Below are positions 1 through 5,303 of a stretch of 5,380 bases of DNA, piece by piece. The translations under genes were made by a program, and so were the position numbers. Below the pieces are notes generated by a model. That model did not search any database. It was not told the origin of the DNA and saw only the letters and a list, made by a program, of their open reading frames with translations. Source of the DNA: an uncultured Bacilli bacterium (GTDB taxonomy: Bacteria; Bacillota_I; Bacilli_A; RF39; UBA660); contig CALVPO010000094.1 of the NCBI GenBank assembly GCA_944351345.1, positions 1-5,380 on the forward strand, written 5' to 3'. The first letter of the stretch is position 1, and each line of letters starts with the position of its first letter.

Positions 1-1264
1 GTATGTTTATTATTTTTTCTATTTCATGTTCAAAATCCATACTGATATTGAAGCGTATTGAGTTCATGCTTAATTTAGTTTGAAGTTTGAATATTTTTAA
101 AATATTCAGACAAAACTTTCTAATAATATTTAAATTTTTCTGACTATTTTCTAGAAAGCACTTATTATCATCTTCTAAAAAAACAGTATCTAAATACCAA
201 TGAAGTTTATTTTCTATTCCCCATTCTCCTCTTATTGCTTTACTAATTAATTCAATTCTTTCAAAATGTAAATTAGTTATAAAATATCTTTTATCTGTTA
301 TAGTTTTACCATTTTTATCTTGATATGTTCTTATGGCTACACCTATTGATTTTAAACCTTCCCATTCATTCTTTTTATATAACCATTCTATATCATCAGT
401 AAATATATATTCTCTTTTTTCGACTGTACCATGTGATTTTTCTTCAAGTGAATAATAACATTTTTCTTTAGCATCATTAAATAATTTTTTGTCTTCAAAG
501 TATAGTTTAATATTTTCTTTCAAAGAACCTTGATTTCCTTTAACTGGAGCCACATAATGACCTTTGTTTTCTATGATGTATTCAATTGTTTGTTTTTGAG
601 TGCTTAAAGCATCAAAAACTATAATGCAATCCTTAATATTTACTCTTTTTAAAAGTTTAGGACCTGTAGGAATTTCATTTGTTTTTTCTTCAATAAATTC
701 TGTAGCTTCACAACAATCGTTTTTTATAGAATATAAACTCATAGCATTAGTCTTAGCAACTTTTCCCTTTTTCGAAGATATTCTATCTGAGGAATTAGCT
801 GTTTTACCATCTATAGACTTTATATCTTCAATTACAAAATATTTATTTCTATAGAAGGGTTCATCATTCTTTAAAAATTCTTGTAAAGAATCTAAACATA
901 TATTTTCTAATTCTTTTGGATTAATAAAAGCAATAACTCTCTTAACTGTAGAAAGAGACGGTAATCCATTATCAAATTTTATGTGTTTATCAAGCCATTC
1001 AAAATGTTTTTGCATAAATAAATAAATTTGAACAAAAGTATTACAGTTAGCAATAATTGCAAAAATTACACTTAAAATTATGCTTTCAACAGAATGTAAA
1101 ACATAACCTATCTCTCTTTCATCTACAATATAACTAGCATTTTCTTTTAAGTTATAAATAAACTTTGCATCGATATCCATTAATTCAATTTTTTCTTCAT
1201 CTATAAATTCATCTTCTTTAAATATTTCCAATATATAAGCTAATTCCTTTGACTTTCTTGCCAT
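1..1264 (-). CDS. ISAs1-family transposase, partial at window edge
   Basis: Reading the minus strand from the ATG at 1264 gives 421 codons without a stop, and the frame is still open at base 1, so the C-terminus lies outside the window. The protein is a DDE transposase that would cut and rejoin the ends of its own insertion sequence. ISAs1-family landmarks appear in order: LPSLSTVKR (101-109), IDGKT with D152, a segment around EEKTNEIP (192-199), FDALSTQKQTI with D218, APVKGNQGSLKENI (239-252), KSHGTVEKREY (276-286), RYFITNL (326-332), and GEWGIENKLHWYLD with E351 (346-359). D152, D218 and E351 are the likely catalytic triad. The N-terminal 110 residues match the transposase-associated domain of this family. 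An AGGA ribosome binding site (1274-1277) sits 9 nt before the ATG. There is no frameshift or internal stop, so the element may be active or recently arrived. The family call is firm; the end of the gene is unseen. Confidence 0.93.
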   Translation of the reverse strand, partial: MARKSKELAYILEIFKEDEFIDEEKIELMDIDAKFIYNLKENASYIVDEREIGYVLHSVESIILSVIFAIIANCNTFVQIYLFMQKHFEWLDKHIKFDNGLPSLSTVKRVIAFINPKELENICLDSLQEFLKNDEPFYRNKYFVIEDIKSIDGKTANSSDRISSKKGKVAKTNAMSLYSIKNDCCEATEFIEEKTNEIPTGPKLLKRVNIKDCIIVFDALSTQKQTIEYIIENKGHYVAPVKGNQGSLKENIKLYFEDKKLFNDAKEKCYYSLEEKSHGTVEKREYIFTDDIEWLYKKNEWEGLKSIGVAIRTYQDKNGKTITDKRYFITNLHFERIELISKAIRGEWGIENKLHWYLDTVFLEDDNKCFLENSQKNLNIIRKFCLNILKIFKLQTKLSMNSIRFNISMDFEHEIEKIINI

Positions 1265-1351
1265 ATTATCAATTCCTACTTTCTGATAATATGATAACAT
1301 ATATTAATTAGTATAGATAGTAATTTTTCCTTAATTTATGAATTTATCCTG
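1..1351 (-). mobile_element. Insertion sequence (ISAs1 family), right-hand part; outer end only proposed
   Basis: The transposase implies an insertion sequence covering the left of the window. On the minus strand, the bases reading CAGGATAAATTC begin at 1351, 87 nt upstream of the transposase ATG. ISAs1-family ends usually begin CAGG, so this is the best candidate for the outer end, with about 8 bp just beyond it (1352-1359) as the possible target duplication. The opposite end is outside the window, so neither the inverted repeat nor the duplication can be confirmed. The existence of an IS is well supported; the exact boundary at 1351 is a guess. Confidence 0.45.
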
Positions 1352-1370
1352 AAGTATTTCTAAATAAAAA

Positions 1371-1401
1371 TCTAATGTTTTTTGGTATAAAAATCATTAG
1401 A
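1371..1401. repeat. AT-rich inverted repeat in the gap before the tRNA operon
   Basis: The arms 1371-1383 and 1389-1401 pair over 13 positions with one mismatch around a 5-nt loop (GGTAT); the outer part is TCTAATG/CATTAGA. Read on the minus strand, the stem is followed by TTTTTATTTA, as in a weak intrinsic terminator. No gene on that strand ends here, so it may instead block transcription entering the IS, or have no role. The remainder of 1265-1489 is AT-rich sequence in which I see no gene. Confidence 0.4.
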
Positions 1402-1489
1402 AACTCATAAAATATTGTTGTATTTTATATAAAATTTATTATTTTTTTATAAATTTCTTATATTTTTTCTAAAAAAGCTAAAAAAACTA

Positions 1490-1518
1490 TTGCAAAACAA
1501 AAAAAAATATTATATAAT
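1490..1518 (+). promoter_or_regulatory. Sigma-A promoter of the tRNA operon
   Basis: The -35 box TTGCAA (1490-1495) and a perfect -10 box TATAAT (1513-1518) are separated by exactly 17 nt. Transcription would begin near 1525, about 35 nt before tRNA-Leu. This is the strongest promoter match in the window, as expected for a stable-RNA operon. Confidence 0.8.
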
Positions 1519-1558
1519 GGACTAGTCATTAGGAAGTGATGTATTCTTATAAATTAAT

Positions 1559-1647
1559 GCCTGAGTGGCGGAATAGGTAGACGCACAGGACTTAAAATCC
1601 TGCGAGATTTAACCCTCGTGTCGGTTCAAGTCCGACCTTAGGCACCA
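1559..1647 (+). tRNA. tRNA-Leu (anticodon UAA)
   Basis: This 89-nt class II tRNA reads UUA and is the first gene of a five-tRNA operon. The acceptor arms GCCTGAG and CTTAGGC pair with one G-U wobble. The anticodon stem CAGGA/TCCTG encloses CTTAAAA, giving anticodon TAA. A long variable arm lies before the T-arm (loop TTCAAGT), and CCA is encoded at 1645-1647. UUA is the dominant leucine codon in the neighbouring genes, so this tRNA should be heavily used. Confidence 0.97.
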
Positions 1648-1656
1648 TATTTATTT

Positions 1657-1749
1657 GGAGAAATACCCAAGTCTGGTTGAAGGGACCGGTCTTGAAAACC
1701 GGGAGGTCGTGAAAGCGGCGCAGGGGTTCGAATCCCTTTTTCTCCGCCA
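1657..1749 (+). tRNA. tRNA-Ser (anticodon UGA)
   Basis: This 93-nt class II tRNA has acceptor arms GGAGAAA/TTTCTCC, anticodon stem CCGGT/ACCGG around CTTGAAA (anticodon TGA, reading UCN), a long variable arm, T-loop TTCGAAT and encoded CCA. It follows tRNA-Leu by 9 nt and is surely co-transcribed with it. Confidence 0.97.
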
Positions 1750-1763
1750 TTTGTATTATTTAT

Positions 1764-1840
<77 letters not shown>

Positions 1841-1841
1841 T

Positions 1842-1918
1842 GGTCCGTTAGTCTAGAGGCCTATGACGTCTGCCTGTCACGCAGAAGATCACGGGTTCAA
1901 ATCCCGTACGGACCGCCA
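1842..1918 (+). tRNA. tRNA-Asp (anticodon GUC)
   Basis: This 77-nt tRNA has perfectly paired acceptor arms GGTCCGT/ACGGACC, anticodon stem TCTGC/GCAGA around CTGTCAC (anticodon GTC), T-arm ACGGG/CCCGT around TTCAAAT, and encoded CCA at 1916-1918. The Met-Asp-Phe order is common in tRNA clusters of Bacilli. Confidence 0.97.
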
Positions 1919-1923
1919 TTTAT

Positions 1924-1999
<76 letters not shown>

Positions 2000-2012
2000 G
2001 TAAAGATATAAT

Positions 2013-2042
2013 CCCTTGTAAATCAAGGGTTTTGTTATTTTT
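2013..2042 (+). terminator. Rho-independent terminator of the tRNA operon
   Basis: CCCTTG (2013-2018) and CAAGGG (2024-2029) form a 6-bp stem with a 5-nt loop. Two more A-T pairs lie outside a T-T mismatch. The stem is followed by TTTTGTTATTTTT. It begins 13 nt after tRNA-Phe and fits the end of the tRNA transcript. Confidence 0.8.
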
Positions 2043-2049
2043 AAATAGT

Positions 2050-2071
2050 TTTAGGTACTATTTAGGTACTA
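2050..2071. repeat. Two perfect 11-bp tandem repeats, candidate integrase arm-binding sites
   Basis: TTTAGGTACTA occurs twice back to back, at 2050-2060 and 2061-2071. On the minus strand the unit reads TAGTACCTAAA. The second copy includes the integrase stop codon (2069-2071). Paired direct repeats of about this size between an integrase gene and its attachment site are where the N-terminal arm-binding domain of tyrosine recombinases binds in Tn916-like and phage systems. The location fits that role; binding is inferred. Confidence 0.6.
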
Positions 2072-2366
2072 TTTTCTATGTAGTTTATTAAGGGCATTCA
2101 CTGTATTGCTCTTTTTTTCTGGAAACATATGATAATAAGTGTTTTGTACCATTTCTACAGTATCTCCTAATCTTTCGGCTACATCTTTAAAGTCTAATCC
2201 TAAATTAATTAATAAACTTTCATGTTACATATTTAAAACCATGTATGGTAATTTTCTTAACTTTTATTAATTCTATATACTTATCTAAATACCTTCTCAA
2301 ATTTGTTTTTAGTAATGTTTTAATATTTCCAAGTACAGATACATTTGTAGTAAATTCATAAATAAA
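2069..2366 (-). pseudogene. Tyrosine recombinase (phage/ICE integrase) C-terminal remnant, frameshifted
   Basis: The minus strand encodes the last third of a tRNA-targeting tyrosine integrase in two frames. From about 2366 to 2226 it reads an integrase-like segment containing LLKTNLRRYLDKYIELIKVK and then ITIHGFKYV, which corresponds to the usual IRIHDLRHS region. One extra base at 2225 breaks the frame. The second frame (2224-2069) continues HESLLINLGLDFKDVAERL, then GDTVEMVQNTYYHMFPEKK, ending in a TAG stop. The usual motifs here are RHSHASLLI, LGHS and LNTYSHLFPEK. The catalytic Arg of the RHxxH box is Lys, its His is Tyr, and the LGH histidine is Asp, while the tyrosine of NTY remains. 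The N-terminal arm-binding and core-binding domains are absent, with an in-frame stop at 2403-2405. It is therefore a dead relic. The position beside tRNA-Phe, with its 3' end towards the tRNA, matches normal integrase placement. Confidence 0.85.
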
Positions 2367-2367
2367 A

Positions 2368-2395
2368 TAGTAGTAATTAAATTCTATTACTACTA
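2368..2395 (-). terminator. Possible weak terminator after the small secreted-protein gene
   Basis: TAGTAGTAAT (2368-2377) and ATTACTACTA (2386-2395) form a perfect 10-bp stem with an 8-nt loop. On the minus strand it is followed by TTTTATTT, and on the plus strand by CTATTTTTTAT, so it could work in both directions. It lies about 55 nt past the stop codon of the gene at 2450-2710. The stem is AT-rich, which makes termination uncertain. It overlaps the 5' edge of the integrase relic. Confidence 0.4.
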
Positions 2396-2449
2396 CTATT
2401 TTTTATAAAGTAAATACTATTTTTACAATAATTATATATTGTTATATTT

Positions 2450-2710
2450 TTAGTTATTATTTCTTCCATGTTGGTGATGATAATGATGATGTTGATTTTC
2501 TTCTTTGTAATTATCACATATACCATCATTATTATTATCTATATAATTTTTATATTTCTTTTCTTGATTATAACTGCACTTATTATTGTTATTACATTTC
2601 TGAATTTTACTATTTGTAGTGTTAGTAGATTGTGTTGCTGCAAATGTATCAAGTGTACTTATAGCAAATATTGAAAGAACTATTATTATACTAACTACTA
2701 TTTTTTTCAT
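2450..2710 (-). CDS. Small secreted Cys/His-rich protein with a calcium-loop-like motif
   Basis: I do not recognise a named family for this 86-residue protein. Residues 1-25 form a classic signal peptide: MKK, a hydrophobic core (about 4-20), then DTFA-AT with probable cleavage after A24 or A25. The mature part is about 60 residues, very rich in Asn, Lys and Gln, with three cysteines (C39, C45, C65). Residues 58-66 read DNNNDGICD, resembling the Asp/Asn-rich calcium loops of EF-hand, dockerin and thrombospondin type-3 repeats. The tail holds six histidines within 74-81, a likely metal-binding patch. Similar short exported proteins with a DGICDN motif and a His-rich tail occur in Clostridia, as far as I recall. 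A strong ribosome binding site GAGGTGA (2715-2721) lies 4 nt before the ATG. A role in metal or calcium binding outside the cell is inference. The opposite strand is also open for 68 codons, but only because of the repetitive AT-rich sequence. Confidence 0.8.
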   Translation of the reverse strand: MKKIVVSIIIVLSIFAISTLDTFAATQSTNTTNSKIQKCNNNNKCSYNQEKKYKNYIDNNNDGICDNYKEENQHHHYHHQHGRNNN

Positions 2711-2754
2711 TTTATCACCTCTTTCATAATATAATTATATCTATATTCATTTAT

Positions 2755-2782
2755 ATTATATCATTAATTTTAAAATAATCAA
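2755..2782 (-). promoter_or_regulatory. Probable promoter of the small secreted-protein gene
   Basis: On the minus strand, TTGATT (2777-2782) and TATAAT (2755-2760) are 16 nt apart. The -35 box overlaps the TGA stop codon of the upstream rRNA methyltransferase gene. I see no GC-bearing terminator between the two genes, so read-through from that gene is also possible. Confidence 0.55.
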
Positions 2783-3975
2783 ATAAACGATTTACAAACT
2801 AATAAAGTTACACTTTCTATATGGTATGTATTTGGAAATAAATCAAATAAAGTTATATCTTTTAATTCATATTTAGAGCTTAATTCTTTTATATCTCTTG
2901 CTAATGTTATTGGATTACATGAAACATAAATTATATAATTAGTGGATATTTCTAATAATATTTTTCTTGTTTTTTTACTTAATCCATTTCTTGGCGGGTC
3001 TACTATTAGAGTATCATATTTGTCTTTAGAAGTTATTACATTTGCTACATCTCCACATTTAAAGGAAATATTTTCTATATTATTTATTTTTTTATTTAAG
3101 TTAGCATCTTTTATTGCTTGACTATTTATTTCTACACCTAAAATGTTTTTACAATTATCTGATACATATATTCCTATACTTCCAGTACCACAGTATAAAT
3201 CTAATATTTTACTATTTTTATTTAAATATTTTTTAATTTGATTATATAATTTTATGGTTTGATTATGATTTACTTGAAAAAATGAATCTTTAGAGATTTT
3301 AAATGTATAATTTCCTAATGTTGTTGTTATTTTTGTTATTCCATATATAAGTCTATTATTTATATATATAGAATCTGCTATAGATATTAGTTTAAATGCC
3401 TCTTTATCGTCAATGTTTCCTTTAAACACTACCATGTGTTGATTATCAGCTTCTCTTATTATTATTTGATTAACGTCATCTAATTTGATATTTTCTTTAA
3501 TAAATTTTATCAGTTCATTCATTGAATTTGAAATTAATAAGCATTTTTCTATTTCAACTATTTCATTACTCTTTGATTTAAATAGTCCTAATTTGCCTTT
3601 TTTTACTTGAAGTGTTATTTTGTTTCTATAATGCCATTCTTTATCAAATATAATATTAGGTTTTATTGTAATATTTCCATATTTTTTAAAAATATTTATT
3701 ACTTTTTCTTTTTTATAAGCTAATTGTTCATAATAATCTAAATTCATAATTTGACATCCGCCACATTTTTCATAATATGGACATGCTGCTTGTATTCTTT
3801 TAGAACTATTTTTGATTATTCTTGAATAAGATGCCTCTAAATAGTTTTTGTGTTTAATTATTTTTTTTACCTCTACTATATCTCCTGGAACAGTTTTTTC
3901 TACAAATACTACTTTTTTATTTATATTTCCTATTCCGGATCCTGTATCATTAAGTCTATTTATTAAAATATCCAT
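2779..3975 (-). CDS. rlmD: 23S rRNA (uracil-C5)-methyltransferase, RlmD/RlmCD family
   Basis: This 398-residue enzyme transfers a methyl group from S-adenosylmethionine to C5 of a uridine in 23S rRNA, U1939 and/or U747 by E. coli numbering. Domain order is an N-terminal TRAM RNA-binding domain (about 1-54), the iron-sulfur cluster segment with C65, C71 and C74 (spacing CX5CX2C) plus C145, a central RNA-binding domain, then the Rossmann methyltransferase domain. Key motifs are FFQVN (232-236), LDLYCGTGSIGI for SAM (258-269), VDPPRNGL (325-332), and VSCNP (351-355) with C353 as the nucleophile that attacks uracil C6. The general base is probably E387 in YHIESV. All catalytic and cluster residues are present. 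It is somewhat shorter than the roughly 430-460 residues usual for the family, which suggests trimmed loops. GGAGG (3980-3984) lies 4 nt before the ATG. The exact target (U1939 only, or U747 as well as in B. subtilis RlmCD) cannot be read from the sequence. Confidence 0.93.
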   Translation of the reverse strand: MDILINRLNDTGSGIGNINKKVVFVEKTVPGDIVEVKKIIKHKNYLEASYSRIIKNSSKRIQAACPYYEKCGGCQIMNLDYYEQLAYKKEKVINIFKKYGNITIKPNIIFDKEWHYRNKITLQVKKGKLGLFKSKSNEIVEIEKCLLISNSMNELIKFIKENIKLDDVNQIIIREADNQHMVVFKGNIDDKEAFKLISIADSIYINNRLIYGITKITTTLGNYTFKISKDSFFQVNHNQTIKLYNQIKKYLNKNSKILDLYCGTGSIGIYVSDNCKNILGVEINSQAIKDANLNKKINNIENISFKCGDVANVITSKDKYDTLIVDPPRNGLSKKTRKILLEISTNYIIYVSCNPITLARDIKELSSKYELKDITLFDLFPNTYHIESVTLLVCKSFI

Positions 3976-3993
3976 ATTTCCTCCATTTAATTA

Positions 3994-4026
3994 ATTATAG
4001 CAAATTTTTTTATATTTTTGTATAGT
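3994..4026. promoter_or_regulatory. Divergent promoter region between rlmD and the yutH-like gene
   Basis: The 79-bp gap must serve both genes. For rlmD, a perfect minus-strand TATAAT lies at 3994-3999, 10 nt from its ribosome binding site, with no good -35 box. For the plus-strand gene, TATAGT (4021-4026) is preceded at 17 nt by a poor -35 (TAGCAA, 3998-4003). A sporulation sigma factor might read the plus-strand gene, but I see no clear sigma-E, -G or -K motif. Confidence 0.4.
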
Positions 4027-4054
4027 TTATCATAAATTTAAATGAGGGATATCT

Positions 4055-4975
4055 ATGAAAGAAACAATTAATTATTATTATAATTTAAATCCAAACAGAA
4101 TTAATAAAATTTTTGATTATTATTATTTTTATATTAATAATGAGTTGTATTATTTTGTTATATATGATAGAAAAATTGATGATATAAATGCTATTTATGA
4201 TTTTAATAGAAAAATGATTAGTAGTAATATTTTGGTTAATGAGATTATTAATAATAAAGATAGTTCTGTTGTTACTTATGTTAATAAAATTCCTTATATT
4301 TTGATGAAGATATATGTAAATATTAATAAAAATATAACTTTAGCTGAGATTAGTTATTTATCTAACTCTAAGATTTTATATAGTAATAATTTAATGCGTT
4401 CTAATTGGGCTCTTTTATGGATTAGAAAGATTGATTATTTAGAGTATCATCACTGGCATAATTATAAGAAATATCCACTGCTTTCTGATAGCTTCGACTA
4501 TTTTATAGGTCTTAGCGAGAATGCTATTTCATATTTGAATAATACTATTAAAAATATGAGTCCTGATGATAGTGATATAGGCGTTATTTCTCATGATATC
4601 ATAAATATTGATGATACTATATATTCTCTTTATAATCCTTTGAATATTATAATTGATCATAAATCTAGAGATTTAGCTGAATATATTAAAAATTCCTTTT
4701 TTAATGATAATTTTTCTATTTTTGAAGAATTAGATGAATATTTTAAATATAATTATTTTTCTTTTTATGGCATTAATTTATTAGTTGCAAGAATTCTTTA
4801 TCCAAGTTTTTATTTTGATAAATATGATGAAATTGTGAATGAAAAGATTCAAGAATCATCAATTCTAAAAATAACTTCTAGAACTGATGAGTATGAAAAA
4901 TACTTGCAGGATATTTTTAGTTATCTAAAAAGATATTATAATATTAAAGATATAGAGTGGATAATGAAAAAATAA
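4055..4975 (+). CDS. yutH: YutH-like spore-coat-associated protein (CotS/YutH kinase-like family)
   Basis: This 306-residue protein resembles the YutH/CotS group of spore-coat-associated proteins in Bacilli, which share the aminoglycoside-phosphotransferase-like kinase fold. Supporting segments are ALLWIRKIDYLEYHHWHN (119-136), FDYFIGLSENAISYL (147-161), a degenerate catalytic-loop region around SHD (179-181), DHKSRDLAEYIK (201-212), and SFYGINLLVARILYPSFYFD (236-255), matching the 'YARLLFPxHYFE' end typical of CotS relatives. No phosphate-binding loop is obvious, so it is probably a non-catalytic structural or assembly protein. There is no signal peptide or membrane segment, as expected for a coat protein made in the mother cell. 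The start is supported by GAGGG (4044-4048), 6 nt before the ATG. Codon use is extremely AT-rich, with long stretches of Asn, Asp, Tyr and Ile. Family assignment is from motif memory; a more general CotS-family label is the alternative. Confidence 0.72.
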   Translation: MKETINYYYNLNPNRINKIFDYYYFYINNELYYFVIYDRKIDDINAIYDFNRKMISSNILVNEIINNKDSSVVTYVNKIPYILMKIYVNINKNITLAEISYLSNSKILYSNNLMRSNWALLWIRKIDYLEYHHWHNYKKYPLLSDSFDYFIGLSENAISYLNNTIKNMSPDDSDIGVISHDIINIDDTIYSLYNPLNIIIDHKSRDLAEYIKNSFFNDNFSIFEELDEYFKYNYFSFYGINLLVARILYPSFYFDKYDEIVNEKIQESSILKITSRTDEYEKYLQDIFSYLKRYYNIKDIEWIMKK

Positions 4976-4980
4976 AAAAA

Positions 4981-5013
4981 CATATTACCACTATATTTAT
5001 TATAGTTTATATG
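4981..5013. terminator. Bidirectional terminator between convergent genes
   Basis: ACTATA (4990-4995) pairs with TATAGT (5001-5006) around a 5-nt loop. Outside a small internal loop, CATAT (4981-4985) pairs with ATATG (5009-5013). On the minus strand the hairpin is followed by seven T, an A and six more T, a very strong U-tract for the NifU-like gene. On the plus strand a shorter CTTTT follows for the YutH-like gene. The minus-strand U-tract overlaps the end of the YutH-like coding sequence, so one hairpin serves both genes. Confidence 0.65.
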
Positions 5014-5016
5014 CTT

Positions 5017-5253
5017 TTAATCTTGATTAACTACTTTTATTACTTCTGGGATTTCACTTTTAAGAACACTTTCTATTCCATCTTGAATAGTTATAGTTGC
5101 CATTGGGCATCCTGAACATGTGCCTGTTAGTTTAACATATACTATCCCATTTTCAAAATTTTTAAATTCTACATCTCCACCATCATTTTGCATATATGGT
5201 CTTACTTTATCAATTACTTCTTTTATTCTTTTTATTACATCTTTTTCTCTCAT
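5017..5253 (-). CDS. NifU-like Fe-S cluster scaffold protein (C-terminal NifU domain only)
   Basis: This 78-residue protein is essentially one NifU C-terminal (Nfu) domain, which holds a [4Fe-4S] or [2Fe-2S] cluster between subunits and passes it to apo-enzymes in the cytoplasm. It carries the DGGDVEF motif (24-30, numbering from the ATG) and TCSGCPMATITIQDGIE (45-61) with cluster-binding CxxC at C46 and C49. It belongs to the same family as B. subtilis YutI but is shorter. The frame could be extended one codon to TTG at 5256, but that codon directly abuts the ribosome binding site GGTGAT, so the ATG at 5253 is the credible start. The gene converges on the YutH-like gene, and I recall yutH and yutI lying near each other in B. 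subtilis too. The nearby RlmD-type methyltransferase needs a 4Fe-4S cluster and is one plausible client; that link is inferred. Confidence 0.93.
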   Translation of the reverse strand: MREKDVIKRIKEVIDKVRPYMQNDGGDVEFKNFENGIVYVKLTGTCSGCPMATITIQDGIESVLKSEIPEVIKVVNQD

Positions 5254-5256
5254 CAA

Positions 5257-5262
5257 ATCACC
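5257..5262 (-). promoter_or_regulatory. Ribosome binding site deciding the NifU-like start
   Basis: GGTGAT on the minus strand matches the 3' part of the AGGAGGTGAT anti-SD complement. It lies 3 nt before the ATG at 5253, a normal distance for this part of the motif. It touches the upstream TTG at 5256 directly, which rules that codon out as the start. Confidence 0.7.
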
Positions 5263-5268
5263 AATTAT

Positions 5269-5296
5269 ATTATATCATTTTCGTTATAAAACACAA
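5269..5296 (-). promoter_or_regulatory. Probable promoter of the NifU-like gene
   Basis: On the minus strand, TTGTGT (5291-5296) and TATAAT (5269-5274) are 16 nt apart; a second overlapping TATAAT lies at 5264-5269. The -35 box ends 8 bp from the proposed IS end at 5304, so the insertion would have spared the core promoter but replaced everything upstream. Confidence 0.5.
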
Positions 5297-5303
5297 TAAA
5301 AAC

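Noticed and set aside
600..854. Plus-strand reading frame of 84 codons
   Set aside because: It lies wholly inside the ISAs1 transposase on the opposite strand, has no ribosome binding site and reads as the antisense of catalytic-domain sequence.
1265..1489. A leader RNA, riboswitch or small gene in the gap before the tRNA promoter
   Set aside because: The sequence is AT-rich with one weak hairpin, has no recognisable aptamer and no reading frame with a ribosome binding site.
2042..2449. Functional integrase gene or small independent genes behind tRNA-Phe
   Set aside because: A frameshift at 2225, loss of the catalytic Arg and two His, and an in-frame stop at 2403-2405 leave only a fragment. 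No ribosome binding site precedes a usable start.
2468..2674. Plus-strand reading frame of 68 codons rich in Ile, Phe and Leu
   Set aside because: It is the antisense of the secreted Cys/His-rich gene. Its hydrophobic look comes from the complement of Asn/Lys-rich codons, and it lacks a ribosome binding site.
2779..2781. TGA at the end of rlmD being read as tryptophan (mycoplasma-type code)
   Set aside because: Tryptophans in the translated genes use TGG, no gene contains an in-frame TGA, and the protein ends at the usual family C-terminus.
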